A stretch of 64,000 nucleotides of DNA from Diabrotica undecimpunctata (GCF_040954645.1 NC_092803.1:77228263-77292262), one strand, 5' to 3'. Positions 22,694-37,875 are shown, counted from the stretch's first letter. Translations and numbers: made by a program. The notes: generated from the sequence alone by a model not told the origin.

Positions 22694-23574
22694 TCCCAAA
22701 CCCTTCTTTCAGTGCGTCACTAATTTTGACGTCATATAGGATTTTAAGAATGTCGAGAATTATTGCATGACATTTTAGTTAAATCTGACAGTTGAAGGAT
22801 CGTAATCGGCTAAATGTGAAAAGGTTATTTTTTGAAAATGTGGAGTAAAAAGAATTCAATTTTTTTTTTAATTTACATATTAGAGGTCCCGTCCTGTATA
22901 AAAATTTTTATTGTGCATTATATTGGAACGGCAGTTTGTCATAATTTCTATTCTATACACTCCAAGGAAAGTGCTTAATTAGCTAAGATTTATTTATGTA
23001 TTTATTATTATTTATTACAAACACTATGGCTAAAATGTATAGTATTTAAACTACTAATGTGAATATTTTTTAGAATAATTTAAAACTTACTTCACGAACG
23101 GCAGAAACTGGTAATAAAGTTGTCCCAGCCTCTTTTTCTAATTGAAAATAATTTAATAATTTTAATATTAGTCTTTGTTCATTCTCGGTATATCTCGGCA
23201 TATTTAAAATATTTTTATGACAATAAATACAAAATTAAATTTTCACTGTAAAATGTCTAAAAATACTATCCTGGAATGACAATTATCATTTTATCAGTTG
23301 ACATTGTCAAAGTACTGTCACTATCGAGACCATCTGCGTCAAATTATATTTATGCGCATCATTGATTGGATATCTATTTAGCGTATTCTAAACTCCGACC
23401 AATTATATATCCGTAAGTAGAATTCGCTTTAATATGCAAATACCCGTGAACGAAATATAATTTTCTAAGTTCTATGTATAATAATCACAGACTCACGTTT
23501 TTTTCTGTCACTTCTAGCTTAATGCGTTAGAGAGAATTCGATAAACTGTGACGCACTGAAAGAAGGGTTTGGGA
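22694..23574. mobile_element. Non-autonomous DNA transposon with 27-bp perfect TIRs
   Basis: TCCCAAACCCTTCTTTCAGTG followed by CGTCAC at 22694-22720 is exactly repeated in inverted form at 23548-23574. The 881-bp element holds one small coding exon on the minus strand (23091-23201). No transposase core is present. I could not find a clear target duplication. Confidence 0.8.
23091..23201 (-). CDS. First coding exon of an unknown, probably transposon-borne gene
   Basis: 37 codons from ATG (MPRYTENEQRLILKLLNYF...VSAVRE) end exactly at GTAAGT, a consensus splice donor, in phase 0. The pattern of a charged N-terminal helix with ENEQ and a donor after about 37 codons suggests exon 1 of a transposase or an element-captured gene. 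I do not recognise the family with certainty. It lies inside the 27-bp-TIR element, so downstream exons were lost or this is a deletion derivative. No downstream exon is visible. Confidence 0.5.
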
Positions 23575-24605
23575 TGAACTATAGTCGCTGGGGGCCAGGT
23601 CAACACTATACGGTGGATTCTGAAGCTATTCTATATATTCTATATATCATCGTTTTCATCATCTAATTACATGGTGCATTGTGTGAAACAACAATTTTGC
23701 CATTAACAAATAAGGCCTGTTCTTTGCAATTTTGGTCTTTAAACGCACCAATAAACCAATGTAATAATCTCCATTAGTTGTTTCTCCATGGTTCAAATAG
23801 TTAACGAAAATAATTTCTTGCGATTGTGTATTTAAGAACGATTTTCTAAGTGAAAATAGAAACGTTAAAATAATCGTATTTTCACTTAAACTTGAGGTTA
23901 AATAGTATGTCAAACAAAAAATAAATTAAAGCACATATTAAGATAATTCGACCCTGTTCGAATATTCTATAATTTAACCAGCTCCCATTTCCGTTATAAC
24001 TTCGTTAGTGATGAAACAACCAATAATTCAGATAGCCGATCAAAGCCTAGTTGAAGTGTTATTATTAATTACGTCGTAACATCTTCTCAGACTAGTGCGC
24101 CATCTATCTGCCACAAAATCATTCATTTAATGCTATCCTAGTTTACTCAATACGGCTAGCTCCAAATTCTATTAGGGAAAATTGAAAATTGTTGGTTATA
24201 ATTAAAAGCAATTTGAACGGTATTTTAAAAAATAGTATAAAACATAAAATACACTGTGTTATGAAAGTGTCAGATGAAGTGGAACACTAGGGTAAGTACA
24301 TGAAATAGAGAAGCTCACATCGAGAAGTTAATTTCGTAATAATTTCAACAAATGTGAGGTATCGACAATAATATAACCGATGATTCTGTGTTACGGAAGG
24401 CTAGAATAAAATTTTAATTGTGTTGATTTTTAGTTATTTCCATAGCCCCATATTGCTTGTGGCACAATTGCTCACATATTATATAAGAGAGTGTACGTTA
24501 GGGATAAAGTGAAATCAAATTTTTCTAGTTATTTTGTGATTAAAAGTAATATAAATACATTGTAATGGATTCAACCGCTACTTAATGGAAGTTCATTTTA
24601 TCTAA
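23575..24605. other. No gene recognised
   Basis: AT-rich; the 84-codon minus-strand frame at 23659-23913 has no recognisable feature. Confidence 0.35.
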
Positions 24606-24890
24606 CAATAAAACACTAAAAACTTTTGTTTGTCAACACTTCTACAAAATTTATTTTAAATTAGTATCACTACAGCGATTTCGGCCAGAGTGCCTTTCTC
24701 AAGTGATTTATTTTTGGTATGTGTTTACACTTTATAGTCTTTAGCTGAATAAGTTGAGGAGAGAAGAACTGTTTGTCTCAAGCTGGTCATTCATTATGTC
24801 TGTATTTCTTAATTTGTTAATTTCCATAGATTATAATGAAGTAGCTTAAGGCCATTATTTTGAATGTGAAGAATTTGAAATTCATCATTA
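24606..24890 (-). mobile_element. Penelope-like element 3' end, truncated
   Basis: Minus-strand copy of a PLE terminus, about 80% alike by eye to 60381-60680. Shared landmarks are CAATAAAACACT at the end, the hammerhead-like segment, GTTTACACTTTATAGTCT and GTTTGTCTCAAGCTG. Its coding part is the last 40 or so residues of the GIY-YIG domain region (FNDEFQILHIQNNGLKL). It is cut off at about 24890, just before the oppositely oriented PLE at 24945. Confidence 0.85.
24664..24708 (-). ncRNA. Hammerhead-like motif in PLE end
   Basis: On the minus strand: stem I ATCAC/GTGAT, core TTGAGAA plus one A, stem II GGC/GCC, then GAA, a degraded stem III (ATCGCTGT) and A at the cleavage place. The core carries U3 and A8 in place of C3 and G8. 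Homologous to 60438-60480. Confidence 0.6.
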
Positions 24891-24944
24891 AAAGTCGTAC
24901 AAGTATGTTGTATGTCATACATACAACATACATATATTCAACAC

Positions 24945-26614
24945 AATATACAATGAGTGCAAACAATTTTTAAAATTACACCCAGAAATTTACAATGTTA
25001 GAAGTGACAAGGGAAATGTTACAGAGGCAATGTATAGGAATGATTACATTGAAAAAAGCAATAGTTTACTAAATGACACAAAAAGTTACATCAAACTTAA
25101 GAACAGTCTGGTGTTCATCCTCCAACAAAAGGCGAACAAGCTGGTTTCGGATTTAGCTTCTTACAAATCCATAACAACAGAAGTTGCAATATTTAATTTA
25201 CAATGCAGTTGCACCCGGGTTTTATACACAAGTTTACAAACCCACTCTTTCAATGAGGCCTATTGTCTCTTCCATTGATGCTCCTAATAGTAAACTTGCT
25301 AAACACCTTACAGATATCCCCACAATTTCCTACAACGAATCCAATGAATTCTATATTAGAGATTCTTTCACGTTTAGTAAATTCATTAATAATGTTAAAG
25401 TTCCGAATAATTATGTATTGATTAGTTTAGATGTTGTGTCACTATTTACAAACCTACCACTAGCTGCTATTCTCAACAGCATCAAACATAACTGGAACAG
25501 CATCTCTCCGCATACCAAGATCAGTTTAGATGATTTCATAAGAATTTTAACATTCGTTTTTGACTCATCCATTTTTTTGTTCAATGGTAATTTTTTTAAA
25601 CAAATCTTTGGCACTCCAATGGGCAGCAAAATATCCCCTATACTATGTAACTTTGTTTTGGATGAACTTATAAGAACGTATAAAGAAAAGATACCTTTTC
25701 ACATACCTTTTATCAAACGATATGTAGATGATTTGATCTTATCGGTCTCTGAAAAGAAATAACTGATGTTTTAAACACCTTTAACGCCCAGTGTGAACAC
25801 TTAAAGTTTACGGTTGAGAGAGAGGCTGATAATATGATTCCTTTTTTAGACATGCTTATACATCGTGGCAATGATGGCTAAGGACAAAGTGGTATCGTAA
25901 ACCTTGTTTTAGTAACCGTTTCATTAACTTTTGTTCTCAACATCCACTAAGATGAAAACAAATTTGGTTTTGGCCCTTAAAACTAGGGTTATCAACTTAT
26001 CACACATCGAGTTCAGGAACAAGGGACTAAAAAAGTTGAGGTCTATACTACAAGAGAACTCCTATCCTACAGGGCTTTTGAATAAACTCATTTTTGGTTC
26101 TCCTTTTCCTTTGCAATTTTCTGACAACCAAAATTTTCATAATAATAAGGTCCGACAACTGACACTGACATTGACACACAACACATCAGAGCTACCACAA
26201 TTGAAAATAACGTATGGTTGCCTACCCTATATTCCAGTTCTGACACCTAAGGTAATGAACATTTTAAAAGATGTTAGTGGCTTAAAAATGGCAACTAAGA
26301 ATATGAAAACGGTATCGAAGTAGTACACAAAGACAAAGGATCCTTTCACAATACAGGAGTCATCGAATGTTGTATATTCTATACCGTGTGTCAATTGTAA
26401 AAACGTGTATGTCGGAGAATCATCTCGTAATTTTCACAGTAGAGTGATCTCACATCGCAGCAACATCAAAACCAAAAAAAATGCATGTGCGCTGACAGAA
26501 CATGCATTAACGTTAAAACATGAATTTAATTTCGAGGATTCCTGTATTTGTATGAGCAAAATCAAAAAAAAAAAAAACATTCAAAACGTGTTTTCTTGGA
26601 AATGTGTTTCATAA
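24945..26614 (+). pseudogene. Penelope-like element RT and GIY-YIG, broken
   Basis: A PLE of a different family from those at 24.6 and 60.4 kb. The N-terminal LHPEIYNVRSDKGNV near 24970-25015 leads, after a frameshift near 25170, into the RT: RPIVSSIDAPNSKLAKHL near 25255-25300, motif A ISLDVVSLFTNLPL near 25420, motif B GTPMGSKISPILCN near 25609-25650 and motif C KRYVDDLILSV near 25717-25750, with the YVDD pair intact. After a stop at 25762, IPFLDMLIHRGND near 25840. The connection resumes at 25931-26323, and a GIY-YIG-type nuclease remains at 26380-26560 (VVYSIPCVNCKNVYVGESSRNF, H repeat). Four or more frameshifts or stops make it dead. Function: RT/nuclease for target-primed retrotransposition. 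Confidence 0.9.
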
Positions 26615-26833
26615 AATCCAATACGTCTTGTATAAATAAAAAGTCTGACATATATGAACTGAGCATAACTAAATTTTAAAATGTATTTTGTTCATTATTT
26701 TATATGTTATATTTTATACGTGTGTTATTAATGTCGAGTGTCATAGCTTTATATAAATAATCTCAACGACTGGTAAGTTGCACTGACAATTTGTGATATA
26801 TTGAAAATATTTACACATTCTTCTAATTACAGT

Positions 26834-26871
26834 GTCTTGAGAAAGGAATAAAACAATTCCGAAAGCTAGAC
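26834..26871 (+). ncRNA. Hammerhead-like motif 3' of PLE
   Basis: Stem I GTC (26834-26836) with GAC (26869-26871); core TTGAGAA (26837-26843) plus A; stem II GGAAT (26845-26849) with ATTCC (26856-26860); GAA; palindromic stem III AGCT (26864-26867); A at the cleavage place. It lies in the 3' region of the PLE on the same strand. Stem I is short, so folding as a dimer through the palindrome, known for minimal hammerheads, would be needed. Confidence 0.65.
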
Positions 26872-26947
26872 CAACAGTCAAAAGAGTGTTTCTGTAACAT
26901 CCCGGCCAAACTTTTCTGACTGCATCCCTAATAAGCTGTGTTGTTTG

Positions 26948-26948
<1 letters not shown>

Positions 26949-27025
<77 letters not shown>
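26949..27025. repeat. (TA)n microsatellite
   Basis: About 38 uninterrupted TA units. Confidence 0.97.
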
Positions 27026-30429
<3,404 letters not shown>

Positions 30430-30800
30430 GTACTAAACAAAATATCATCATCTTCATCATCATCAGCCCATAGTCGTCCACTGCTGAACAAAGGCCTTCT
30501 CGAAAAACCGCTTTCAGATCTATCTTGCGCTGCTGCAATCCAGTTGGTACAAATACTCTTTATGTCGTCAGTCCATCTTGTGGGTGGTCTTCCCGGGTTT
30601 CGTCTATCCGCTCTCGGTCTCCACTCCAAGATTTTTTTGGTCCACCTATTATCCTTCATTCTGGCGACGTGTCCTGCCCACCTCCATTTAATTTTGGCTA
30701 TGTGTTTTATAATGTCTTCTACACCACTTTTTCTACAGATTTTTTCACAACCTTTTTATTTCACAAGGTAACTGTGTTTTCTATCTCTTACGTTAAAAAG
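30430..30800 (-). pseudogene. LINE ORF2 tail (CFDP2/RTE-like)
   Basis: Minus-strand C-terminal end: KWRWAGHVARMKDNRWTKKI near 30630-30690, RRNPGRPPTRWTDDIKS near 30560-30600, NWIAAAQDRS near 30525, then stop-free GAT-rich tail (poly-Asp frame near 30440-30465). Same kind of tail as at 4395-4860, but a closer match to the family pattern. The catalytic domains are missing. Confidence 0.85.
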
Positions 30801-30989
30801 CCGGGTGGTAAGACACTTATCACTGTATATTTAACATTAAGAACGTTGAGAGGTTAGAGAAGAGTCGGTTAGATAATCTTCATCATTATATGTAGATTGC
30901 GATGTTGTGCTTCCAATTTCTGAATAATTGTCTATATTAAGTTGCTGTTTAATTTTCTTAGAAACTCTTGTAAATTTATTCTTAATTTT

Positions 30990-32240
30990 TTATCACATTT
31001 TGAGTGAACTACTACTACTTTGCTTCTTGAAGAGGGTTATTACTGCCGAATGAGTTTTCCAGAAAGGCAAGAAAATGTTCAACCGGTAAAGAGAATAAGT
31101 GTGGATTTTCTTGATAAAGATTATTGATTGTGGGAACAGAGGAGGCGGTTAATTTCGATTGATCGGGTGCGACTTTCTTGGATTTTTTAGTTTGTTGATG
31201 TTTTTTATGCACTTTTACATCGGATGCAGGCATTTTTATGTCTTTGATGGGTAAGTTCGTAGATGTGTTTGTTTCTTGGGAGGGAGAATCGCTGAAGTCA
31301 GAACGAGTTCGTTTCTAACCAGTGGTAGGAGGAATAAATTCATTGTTTGCGGCAATAGAAGTGGTGGATATATCGACAGTTTTTATCTGTTGACTGGGAA
31401 CCGTATTTTGTGTTGTGTTTGGTGATGCCATATTGTTTGATATTGGGGTAGCAGAAATGGGGTCAGCGGGGACGTTTGTTCATTTGGAAGAGGATTGCTA
31501 GGGGGATTTTGGCAGTTATTTGCTATATGTAAATGTTTTTTGCATAGAAAACATGCCATTTTGTCGGTGGAGAGAAATATTCTGTACGAATTATTGTCGA
31601 ATGGAATTATTAATGAAGTTTTAATTTCGAGGCTATCTGTGATTGGAGTAACGTATATCTGTCTTCTGAAGCTCTTAATATGCGTAAATTCATCACCGGG
31701 GATTCTAGCTTGAATATATGACACTGTTGAAGCAAGTTGAAGACCTAGATCTTGAAGGTGTTTTTCTATAATTTCATGAGGTATTGATGGACAGACGTTG
31801 GAGATTATTAGTCTTTTGACTGGGGTAACCAGTCTTCTTACGGGTAGTTAAACAGAGTTGATTGTAATCGTAGGGTATTCTGTTAAAATATGTTCGACAA
31901 GTTCAGGATTTGTTAAGTAGATGCATATCCGATTATTGGAAATTCTTGAGGCGAAGCATATGTTTTTGGGGCTAACAATATTACCTATGGCTTTGACGTA
32001 GTCGAGTAGTAATAAGTTTGGTTAAGCATGTATTAATATGGCTTGATCTTTTTTGGGATATTTCGGTTTGAGTTTTAACATAGTAGCAGTTGCATATGAA
32101 TTTGGATTATTACTGATGATGTTGTTACCAGACATGGTGTTGCTAATTGTAGGAGAATATTGATTTAAGTTGTTACTCATGTAGTCAAAAGTAACTATTT
32201 TTGGTTTTCTTGTAATAAAGTTTCGACTGATAGGCAGCAA
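30990..32240 (-). pseudogene. Jockey-like LINE ORF1 (Gag-like), ORF2 absent
   Basis: ORF1 binds element RNA as a nucleic-acid chaperone. Minus-strand text begins MLPISRNFITRKPKIVTFDY near 32240, goes through VKAIGNIVSPKNICFASRIS near 31930-31990, RLIISNVCPSIPHEIIEKH near 31760-31810 (also in the ORF1 pieces at 48.9-49.2 and 54.1 kb), IKSFRRQIYVTP near 31620-31660, and a zinc knuckle CX2CX4HX4C (CFLCKKHLHIANNC) near 31510-31555. It ends near 30990 after PHLFSLPVEHFLAF. Only a few stops or shifts interrupt it. No ORF2 follows, which is unusual because LINEs normally lose the 5' end. Confidence 0.8.
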
Positions 32241-33340
32241 TTGTAGCGCATATCTGTATTACTGGTTGCCTGGCTAATACTTCGCCGAACCAGTCCTTGA
32301 TAGGACTGGCTTATGTCAAGTGTAACAAAAAATGTCAACACAGTTGAATGTTTTGGTGAGAAAAGTATTAATAAACAATTTCTTACCGAATAATATTACA
32401 GCTCTTGATGTTAAAAACTGTACACAACAATTACTAATTAATTTTTTGTTGGTTAAATACTTTTAAAAACTGGTATTTACCACGATAAACAGCCAATTTT
32501 TACAGTGATTCACAGAGCGGTATGTACTTGTTCGAATGACATACTGTCAATCACGTATAGATTTGATTTTCAAATAAAAAACTAATTTTTTGTAAAATTT
32601 ATTTTTAAAAGATATTGTTTATAACTATAATACATAAATATTTAAGTTACATATCATTTCATATCCTTTTCTACTGCTACTATTAATAAGGAAAAAGTTA
32701 AATTCGGCAAAATAAATATTTATTAAAATAAATAATTCACAAATTAACTGATTAAATTTTTATAATCTACGCAACGAGGTACCCTAAATTTTAAAAAAAC
32801 ACATAAATTTTCGTTGATTAGAACCATATATATTGCGACGTTTATTTTGAATTTATGAATTCAGTTAGCTCGGGTTCTAAGCATCATAGAACAATTTTTT
32901 TTAAAATTCGTGTAAAAATACTGAAATTTTGAATAAAAAAAATTAACTTCAAATGTTGATGCGTCTGACTTATTTTAAATGTTAATAGGTTTAAAATCAC
33001 TGTACTTTTATAAAACTAAAAGAAAAATATTTTACAATATTTCACATTATTTTTTTGAATCATAAAATGATATAATTTTTAAAAGCAAGCCCTTCTCTTC
33101 AATATGGTGCTTTCAAAATTTATGTAGATCTAATAGCTAAATAGTTTACTTATAATTACGTTGTAGATAAAAAATTTCTGGGATAAATAATTTCAATTTT
33201 CCAATAATTGTTACGTAAAACTTTTTGAAATTTTTGTAGCTAAATACATATAATATTGTCTCTATTATCATGCGAAACTAAAGTTTGTTGTGCATTTTTA
33301 TAAAAGGTATTACTAATATTCAAAAAATTGATATAATACA
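32241..33340. other. No gene recognised
   Basis: The first 100 bases may be the LINE leader of the ORF1 above. The rest is strongly AT-rich. Confidence 0.35.
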
Positions 33341-33790
33341 AATTTTAAAGGATTTTCAATGCTTCTTCAGTAAAATTATGTTACTGTTTCACATGATTTG
33401 CTGGCATTTACCTTTAGTATTTAAAATCAAATAGCGATCTTACATTGTTTATATATTGTTTATAAGTAAAAAATGGTGTTTAATCTTTTGCATATTTTGT
33501 TTATTACATATTGTTGTCACCAAATTTATCAGAAGCAATTATTAGATACCTGCATCAAAGAGTATCACGAAAAAAGCTTTTTATTTGTAAAACAACTTTA
33601 CAAACTCTCATTTTAAAGGATTTTCAACGTTTTTTCAGTAAAGTTAGGTCACTTTTCAAATAATTTACTAGACTTTACCTTTAGTATTTAAAATAAAATA
33701 CCGATTTTACATTGTTTACATGTAGTTTCTAAATAAAAAATTATGTTTAACCTTTTGCGTATTTTGTTTTACACATTCATCTGTAATTTC
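33341..33790. repeat. Two-copy direct repeat, period about 267 bp
   Basis: About 170 bases from 33341 (TTTTAAAGGATTTTCAA, then CAGTAAA, TACCTTTAGTATTTAAAAT, TTACATTGTTTA) recur from about 33610 with some 80% identity by eye. It may be part of a satellite-like or MITE family; only two copies lie in this window. Confidence 0.75.
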
Positions 33791-34464
33791 ATCTTTTTAT
33801 AAAAGAAAACATAACATTCGTTCTTTTAAATCCCTACTCTAATTTTACTACACAATAAAATGAAATTAATAGAGAATATAATATTGAATCTACAAAATCC
33901 GTTGTATAAATATTTAACAGGGCCATAAAAGAAGACCGCATTTTCCTTTTAAATTATTATTAATTTGAAAAAGAAAGAATAAGGCACATAAACCGATATG
34001 AAGATGGTACACGAACTAAACTGATTATAAAGTTAAAGAAACTTTTTGTCACTTAAACAGTTTTTATTAAATTAAAAAGTATAAGTTCTAGACAAAGTGT
34101 CTCCATCGTATATATCCTTGTATCATTTGTATATAACTTACCAAACAGAGATGAGTTTGTATTAAGAATTAACTGCATCTTACCTGAAACAAAATTAAAA
34201 ATTATTAATAAAAAAATTCTTATAACAGAGTTCATGCAATTTTTAAAAAAGATAGGTATTTAATATAACGTCACTTTTTTCTATATAATATTATTTTCTT
34301 TATTTCAGAAATTTAACTATCAAAAAGTTTTAGTTATTTTTTAGAGGGAAACTAAAACTTGACAGAAATATTTTGGGAATAGGAACTAATGTTTAAAAGT
34401 TTCATCTAAGAAAATGATTACAACAGTGCCAACTCATATTTAGTTTTATTAGTGCTGCACCAAA
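33791..34464. other. No gene recognised
   Basis: AT-rich, with no family features. Confidence 0.35.
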
Positions 34465-35095
34465 CAATAGAACAATTTAAAGGAAAAATTACTGGTGATT
34501 AATAGATGCCGATGATGTAGTGTTAGCTACGGAAAGCTCGAAACAGAAGTGGTTGATCAAACGAATAGCGCAAATAGAGCCACAGGTTGCCAGAATAAAA
34601 CAATATGAAGAAATAAAAATATCCGGAAAAAACGAAAGGCAGAATTTACAAAATAGTTATTAGTCCAATAATGACATATGCGTTAGAAACACAACAAAAT
34701 GCAGAAAGAACAAAAATATTGCTAGAAACCGCAAAGATAAAAACGCTTAGAAAAATCGATGGTAAGACACTATGGGACAGAGCTAGAAGTACAGATACAC
34801 GACAGAGATGCAAAGTGGAGAACATCAAGATCTAGGTAAAAAAATAAAAAAAATAGAATGGAACGATCATAACATGATCGTTCTATATATTATAAGCGGA
34901 ATTACAACAAATAGAGTAGCAAAGAGGGCGAGAGACGGTTCCCCAATAGGAACACCACAATAGGAATTAGTGAGAAGACCACGAAAATGATAAAACGACA
35001 ACTTTCTGAAGGTAAATTGAAAAAAAAGAACACTCATGTCTACACAAAAAGAAGAAGAATCTAAAGAAGCTATAACAAAAGAAAAGAACTAAACA
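34465..35095 (+). pseudogene. LINE ORF2 tail (CFDP2/RTE-like)
   Basis: Plus-strand relic: a trace of the RT end (ADDVVLATESSKQK-like) near 34507-34545, then GRIYKIVISPIMTYALETQQNAER near 34635-34705, LLETAKIKTLRKIDGKTLWDRAR near 34718-34785, KVENIKI, KRARDGSPIG near 34922-34950 and GRRSVGRPRKR-like text near 34960-34990. The order is the normal post-RT region of this LINE type. Several frameshifts; no catalytic residues. Confidence 0.8.
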
Positions 35096-35218
35096 AAATC
35101 CAAAATTTAATAGTGCAATAGTCTAAAATAGTAATTAGAAAATAAAGTTCTTATTCCAAATATGATGTAACCTTGTGTTATTATTATCACGAAAATTATT
35201 AACTTAACAAAAAGAATA

Positions 35219-35712
35219 ATGCAACGATATTACAGGACAATGGTTGAAGATATGACTGGAAGAGAAAGCCAAACACAGAAGCTTCAAAGTAAAAAATCAT
35301 TGAATATAGGGTCATGGGACGTCAATATTCTTCTCCAAACAGGAGAACTTCACATAGCAGAGAAAGAGCTAAAAAGGCAAAATTTAAATATTTGTGGTCT
35401 AGCAGAAACACACAGAAGATCTCAAGGATATTTTAAAACAAACAGCCACACTATCGACGTGTCAGGATCTGAAAACAAAGAAGATAATGCAGTTGCCATA
35501 CTTATAAATAAGAGAATATCGAAATATATCAGGCAACAATTAACGGTAGACCATAAAATGAAAGAAGAAGTACAACATTAAAAGTAAAACCAGAAAATTT
35601 ATATGTTATTCAGGTATAATGCCCACAACAAATTGCTCAGATAGAGACATTCACTAGATTTACAACAACCTAAAAAAATTTTGAAGAAAATCCCACAAAA
35701 AAATAAACAGTG
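35219..35712 (+). pseudogene. LINE endonuclease N-terminus, cut by transposon
   Basis: The apurinic-like (EEP) endonuclease start of a CFDP2-like LINE: LNIGSWDVNILLQTGELH near 35305-35350, LKRQNLNICGLAETHRRSQG near 35375-35430 (the catalytic Glu is in AET), and AVAILINKRIS near 35490-35520. A stop falls at 35581. The LINE text ends at the TA where the mariner-type element at 35715 begins, so that insertion broke it. This LINE piece lies downstream of, and in the wrong order for, the tail at 34465, so the two are separate copies. Confidence 0.8.
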
Positions 35713-35714
35713 TA

Positions 35715-37153
35715 CAGAGTGTCCAGAAACTCTCCTGACAAACGAAGACTAAAGATTTCTCAGATAATTTTAAAATACTTTAATCCAATTCACCTACTCC
35801 GAAAATGCTTACCAAGGGAGGTAGAGCTCTTTGAAGATGGCGCCTTGTAATTAGTTTTTTTTAATACCTTCAGAACGTTCAATATTTATCATTAAGAATT
35901 GAATCGATTCCATCAATTGCGAATTTCTAGTACCAGTCATTATTGGCGTCCGTTTTGGATAGGTCAACGGTTATTTTAATGCATAAGTTTTATGTTTTAG
36001 GTTTTAAGGATTGGTTATACTAGATTATGAAATTTTCAGTTATTCTAGTACTAAAAGTTACTCTTACTTTAAGTCGGTAGAATACACCATTTTCTAGAAA
36101 AATCTTACTAAAAATTATTTCTATGTAAATTCGTTGCAAGCATCTTGTATCCTTAGCCAGAGTTGTGCACGATTTTCGTATCGGAACAGAATAAACAAAT
36201 GCCTATGTATCCCCAAACACAATAATTGCAAGAATTAAAATCCGGCGACCTTGCTGTCCAAGCAACTGGACCGCCTCTTCCAATCTAGCGGTGTTCGCAG
36301 ATATTTTAAGAAAGTCTCATATAAGGGGTAAAGTGGGCAGGACAGCCGTCATGGAGAAACCATAAGTTTTGCCAATTATTTAAAGGCACATCATCTAATG
36401 AATCAGGTAAAAGATTTTGCAGGAAATGTAAGGAATCAGCACCATTAAAACGAGCAGGCAATTCCTCAGGCCCAAGTAGATAATCTTTAACTACTCCTAT
36501 CGAGACGTTTATGTTAAACCTATGTTGATGTTTAAATTCTTGAACAACGTGGGGATTGTCACCAACATACGAATTATATTGTGCATTATGCACATTAAAT
36601 ATTCCATTTTTTGTGAATGTAGCTTGGTCGAAAACAAAATCTACCTGAAAAAAATTATCATTTTGATTTTTCTGATTTTGTAACCATTTAGCGAATTCTT
36701 CACGAGCAGGAAAATCTCCTTGTAACAGTACTTGTACCTTTGTAAAATGAATAGGATGTACATTTTCTTTGTGTAAGATATTTCCTACGGAAGATTTTAA
36801 AATTGTGGGATACATGGCAAATAGTCTTTGAACGCTAATTTCTGGATTTTCCTCAACTTCCATTAAACTTACATCTTCATGTGCTACTGTTACATAATCA
36901 TGTCGTCTTCTTTTATTATTTTTTGGTACCACAGAACCTGTTTCTCTTAATCGTTGATGAAGAGCTGTAAATATTGAGTAAGTAGGATCACGATTGATTG
37001 GGAAATTTTTTAGTGTATCTACGTTGTGCTGCTCGAGCGTTACACCTAATTTCGCCATAAAATAAGGCATATCAGCGTATTCCTTATTAGTAAAAACCAT
37101 TTTTGTTGAATTAAAATTGTTATAAAAATCATGAATGTGTTGCTTGTGTGAGT
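35715..37153 (-). mobile_element. mariner-type DNA transposon, right end lost
   Basis: Begins after a TA with CAGAGTGTCCAGAAACTCTC, a typical mariner-like terminal repeat. It carries the transposase on the minus strand. The matching terminal repeat is not seen; the element runs into the PLE-like inverted repeat at 37154. Confidence 0.65.
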
Positions 37154-37202
37154 CCATTTCAAAAGGTAAAAGAAATAATAAGTTAGACTTACTCACAATC
37201 AA
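36306..37202 (-). pseudogene. mariner-type transposase, truncated at C-terminus
   Basis: 299 codons open without interruption. The native start is probably MDSHKQHIHDF at about 37157 or MVFTNKEYADM at 37100; the first 15 codons from 37202 come from the adjoining inverted repeat. The N-terminal half carries RRRHDY and ISVQRLFAMYPTILKSSVGNIL (helix-turn-helix). The catalytic domain shows VDFVFDQATF, VHNAQYNSYVGDNPHV, then LHDGCPAHF with the second Asp near 36340. A stop at 36306 is followed by readable remains IGRGGPVAWTARSPDFN near 36220-36270, where the third Asp sits. So the protein is inactive by a late stop and frameshifts. The family is as at 870 and 50690. Confidence 0.85.
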
Positions 37203-37213
37203 TTTAATTTAAC

Positions 37214-37270
37214 TAATCGGACGACCGGTTTCGCTTTCTATAATATGCAAAGCATCTTCAGGTCACGATA
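37214..37270 (-). ncRNA. Hammerhead-like motif, left arm
   Basis: Minus strand: stem I TATCG-T-GAC with GTC-CGATTA (seven pairs around one bulged T), core CTGAAGA matching the consensus CTGANGA, one extra T, stem II GCTTT/AAAGC, GAA, palindromic stem III ACCGGT, and C at the cleavage place. All core residues fit except the extra T before stem II. The best candidate here for an active ribozyme. Confidence 0.72.
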
Positions 37271-37875
37271 CAAAGTTAAAATGCTGAAAATAATAATCCC
37301 ATATTAGGGTGTTGTCTACATATTAGGGTGTTGTCTAATAAAGATAAAACATAGGTAGGTGATATAAATTATATAAATTACAGTAATTATGCCAATATTA
37401 CATGTCTGTGGTTTTATAAATGAATAAAATGTTTAAGCAGACAAGGTAAGACCCACAAATTGGTAACATAGTCTATTAAACTGTAATGAATCAATAAATA
37501 AACAAATAAATAAACATTACTTACATGCCGGAACTCTATTAATTGATGGTTAAAAGAACATGGTTCAAACTATCTTGGATTGTTGATTGGAGAACTCAGG
37601 TCAACTATTGTAATTGTTTAACAGTAAACGGGAAAGTTCTTGAGGAGACAGATTTTATCCAATGAAGTAGTGATAGGTGAAATGTATTGTTTGTTTGATG
37701 AAAGTAATGTTCTATACCATTAAGTTCTTTAAAGTTATTTATATTTATTCTGGAGATATATTTATGAAATGTGTGTAATTTATTTAATCCAAAACAAAAC
37801 ATAAAATCTCAATAAATTTTATCTTTATTAGACAACACCCTAATATGGGATTATTATTTTCAGCATTTTAACTTT

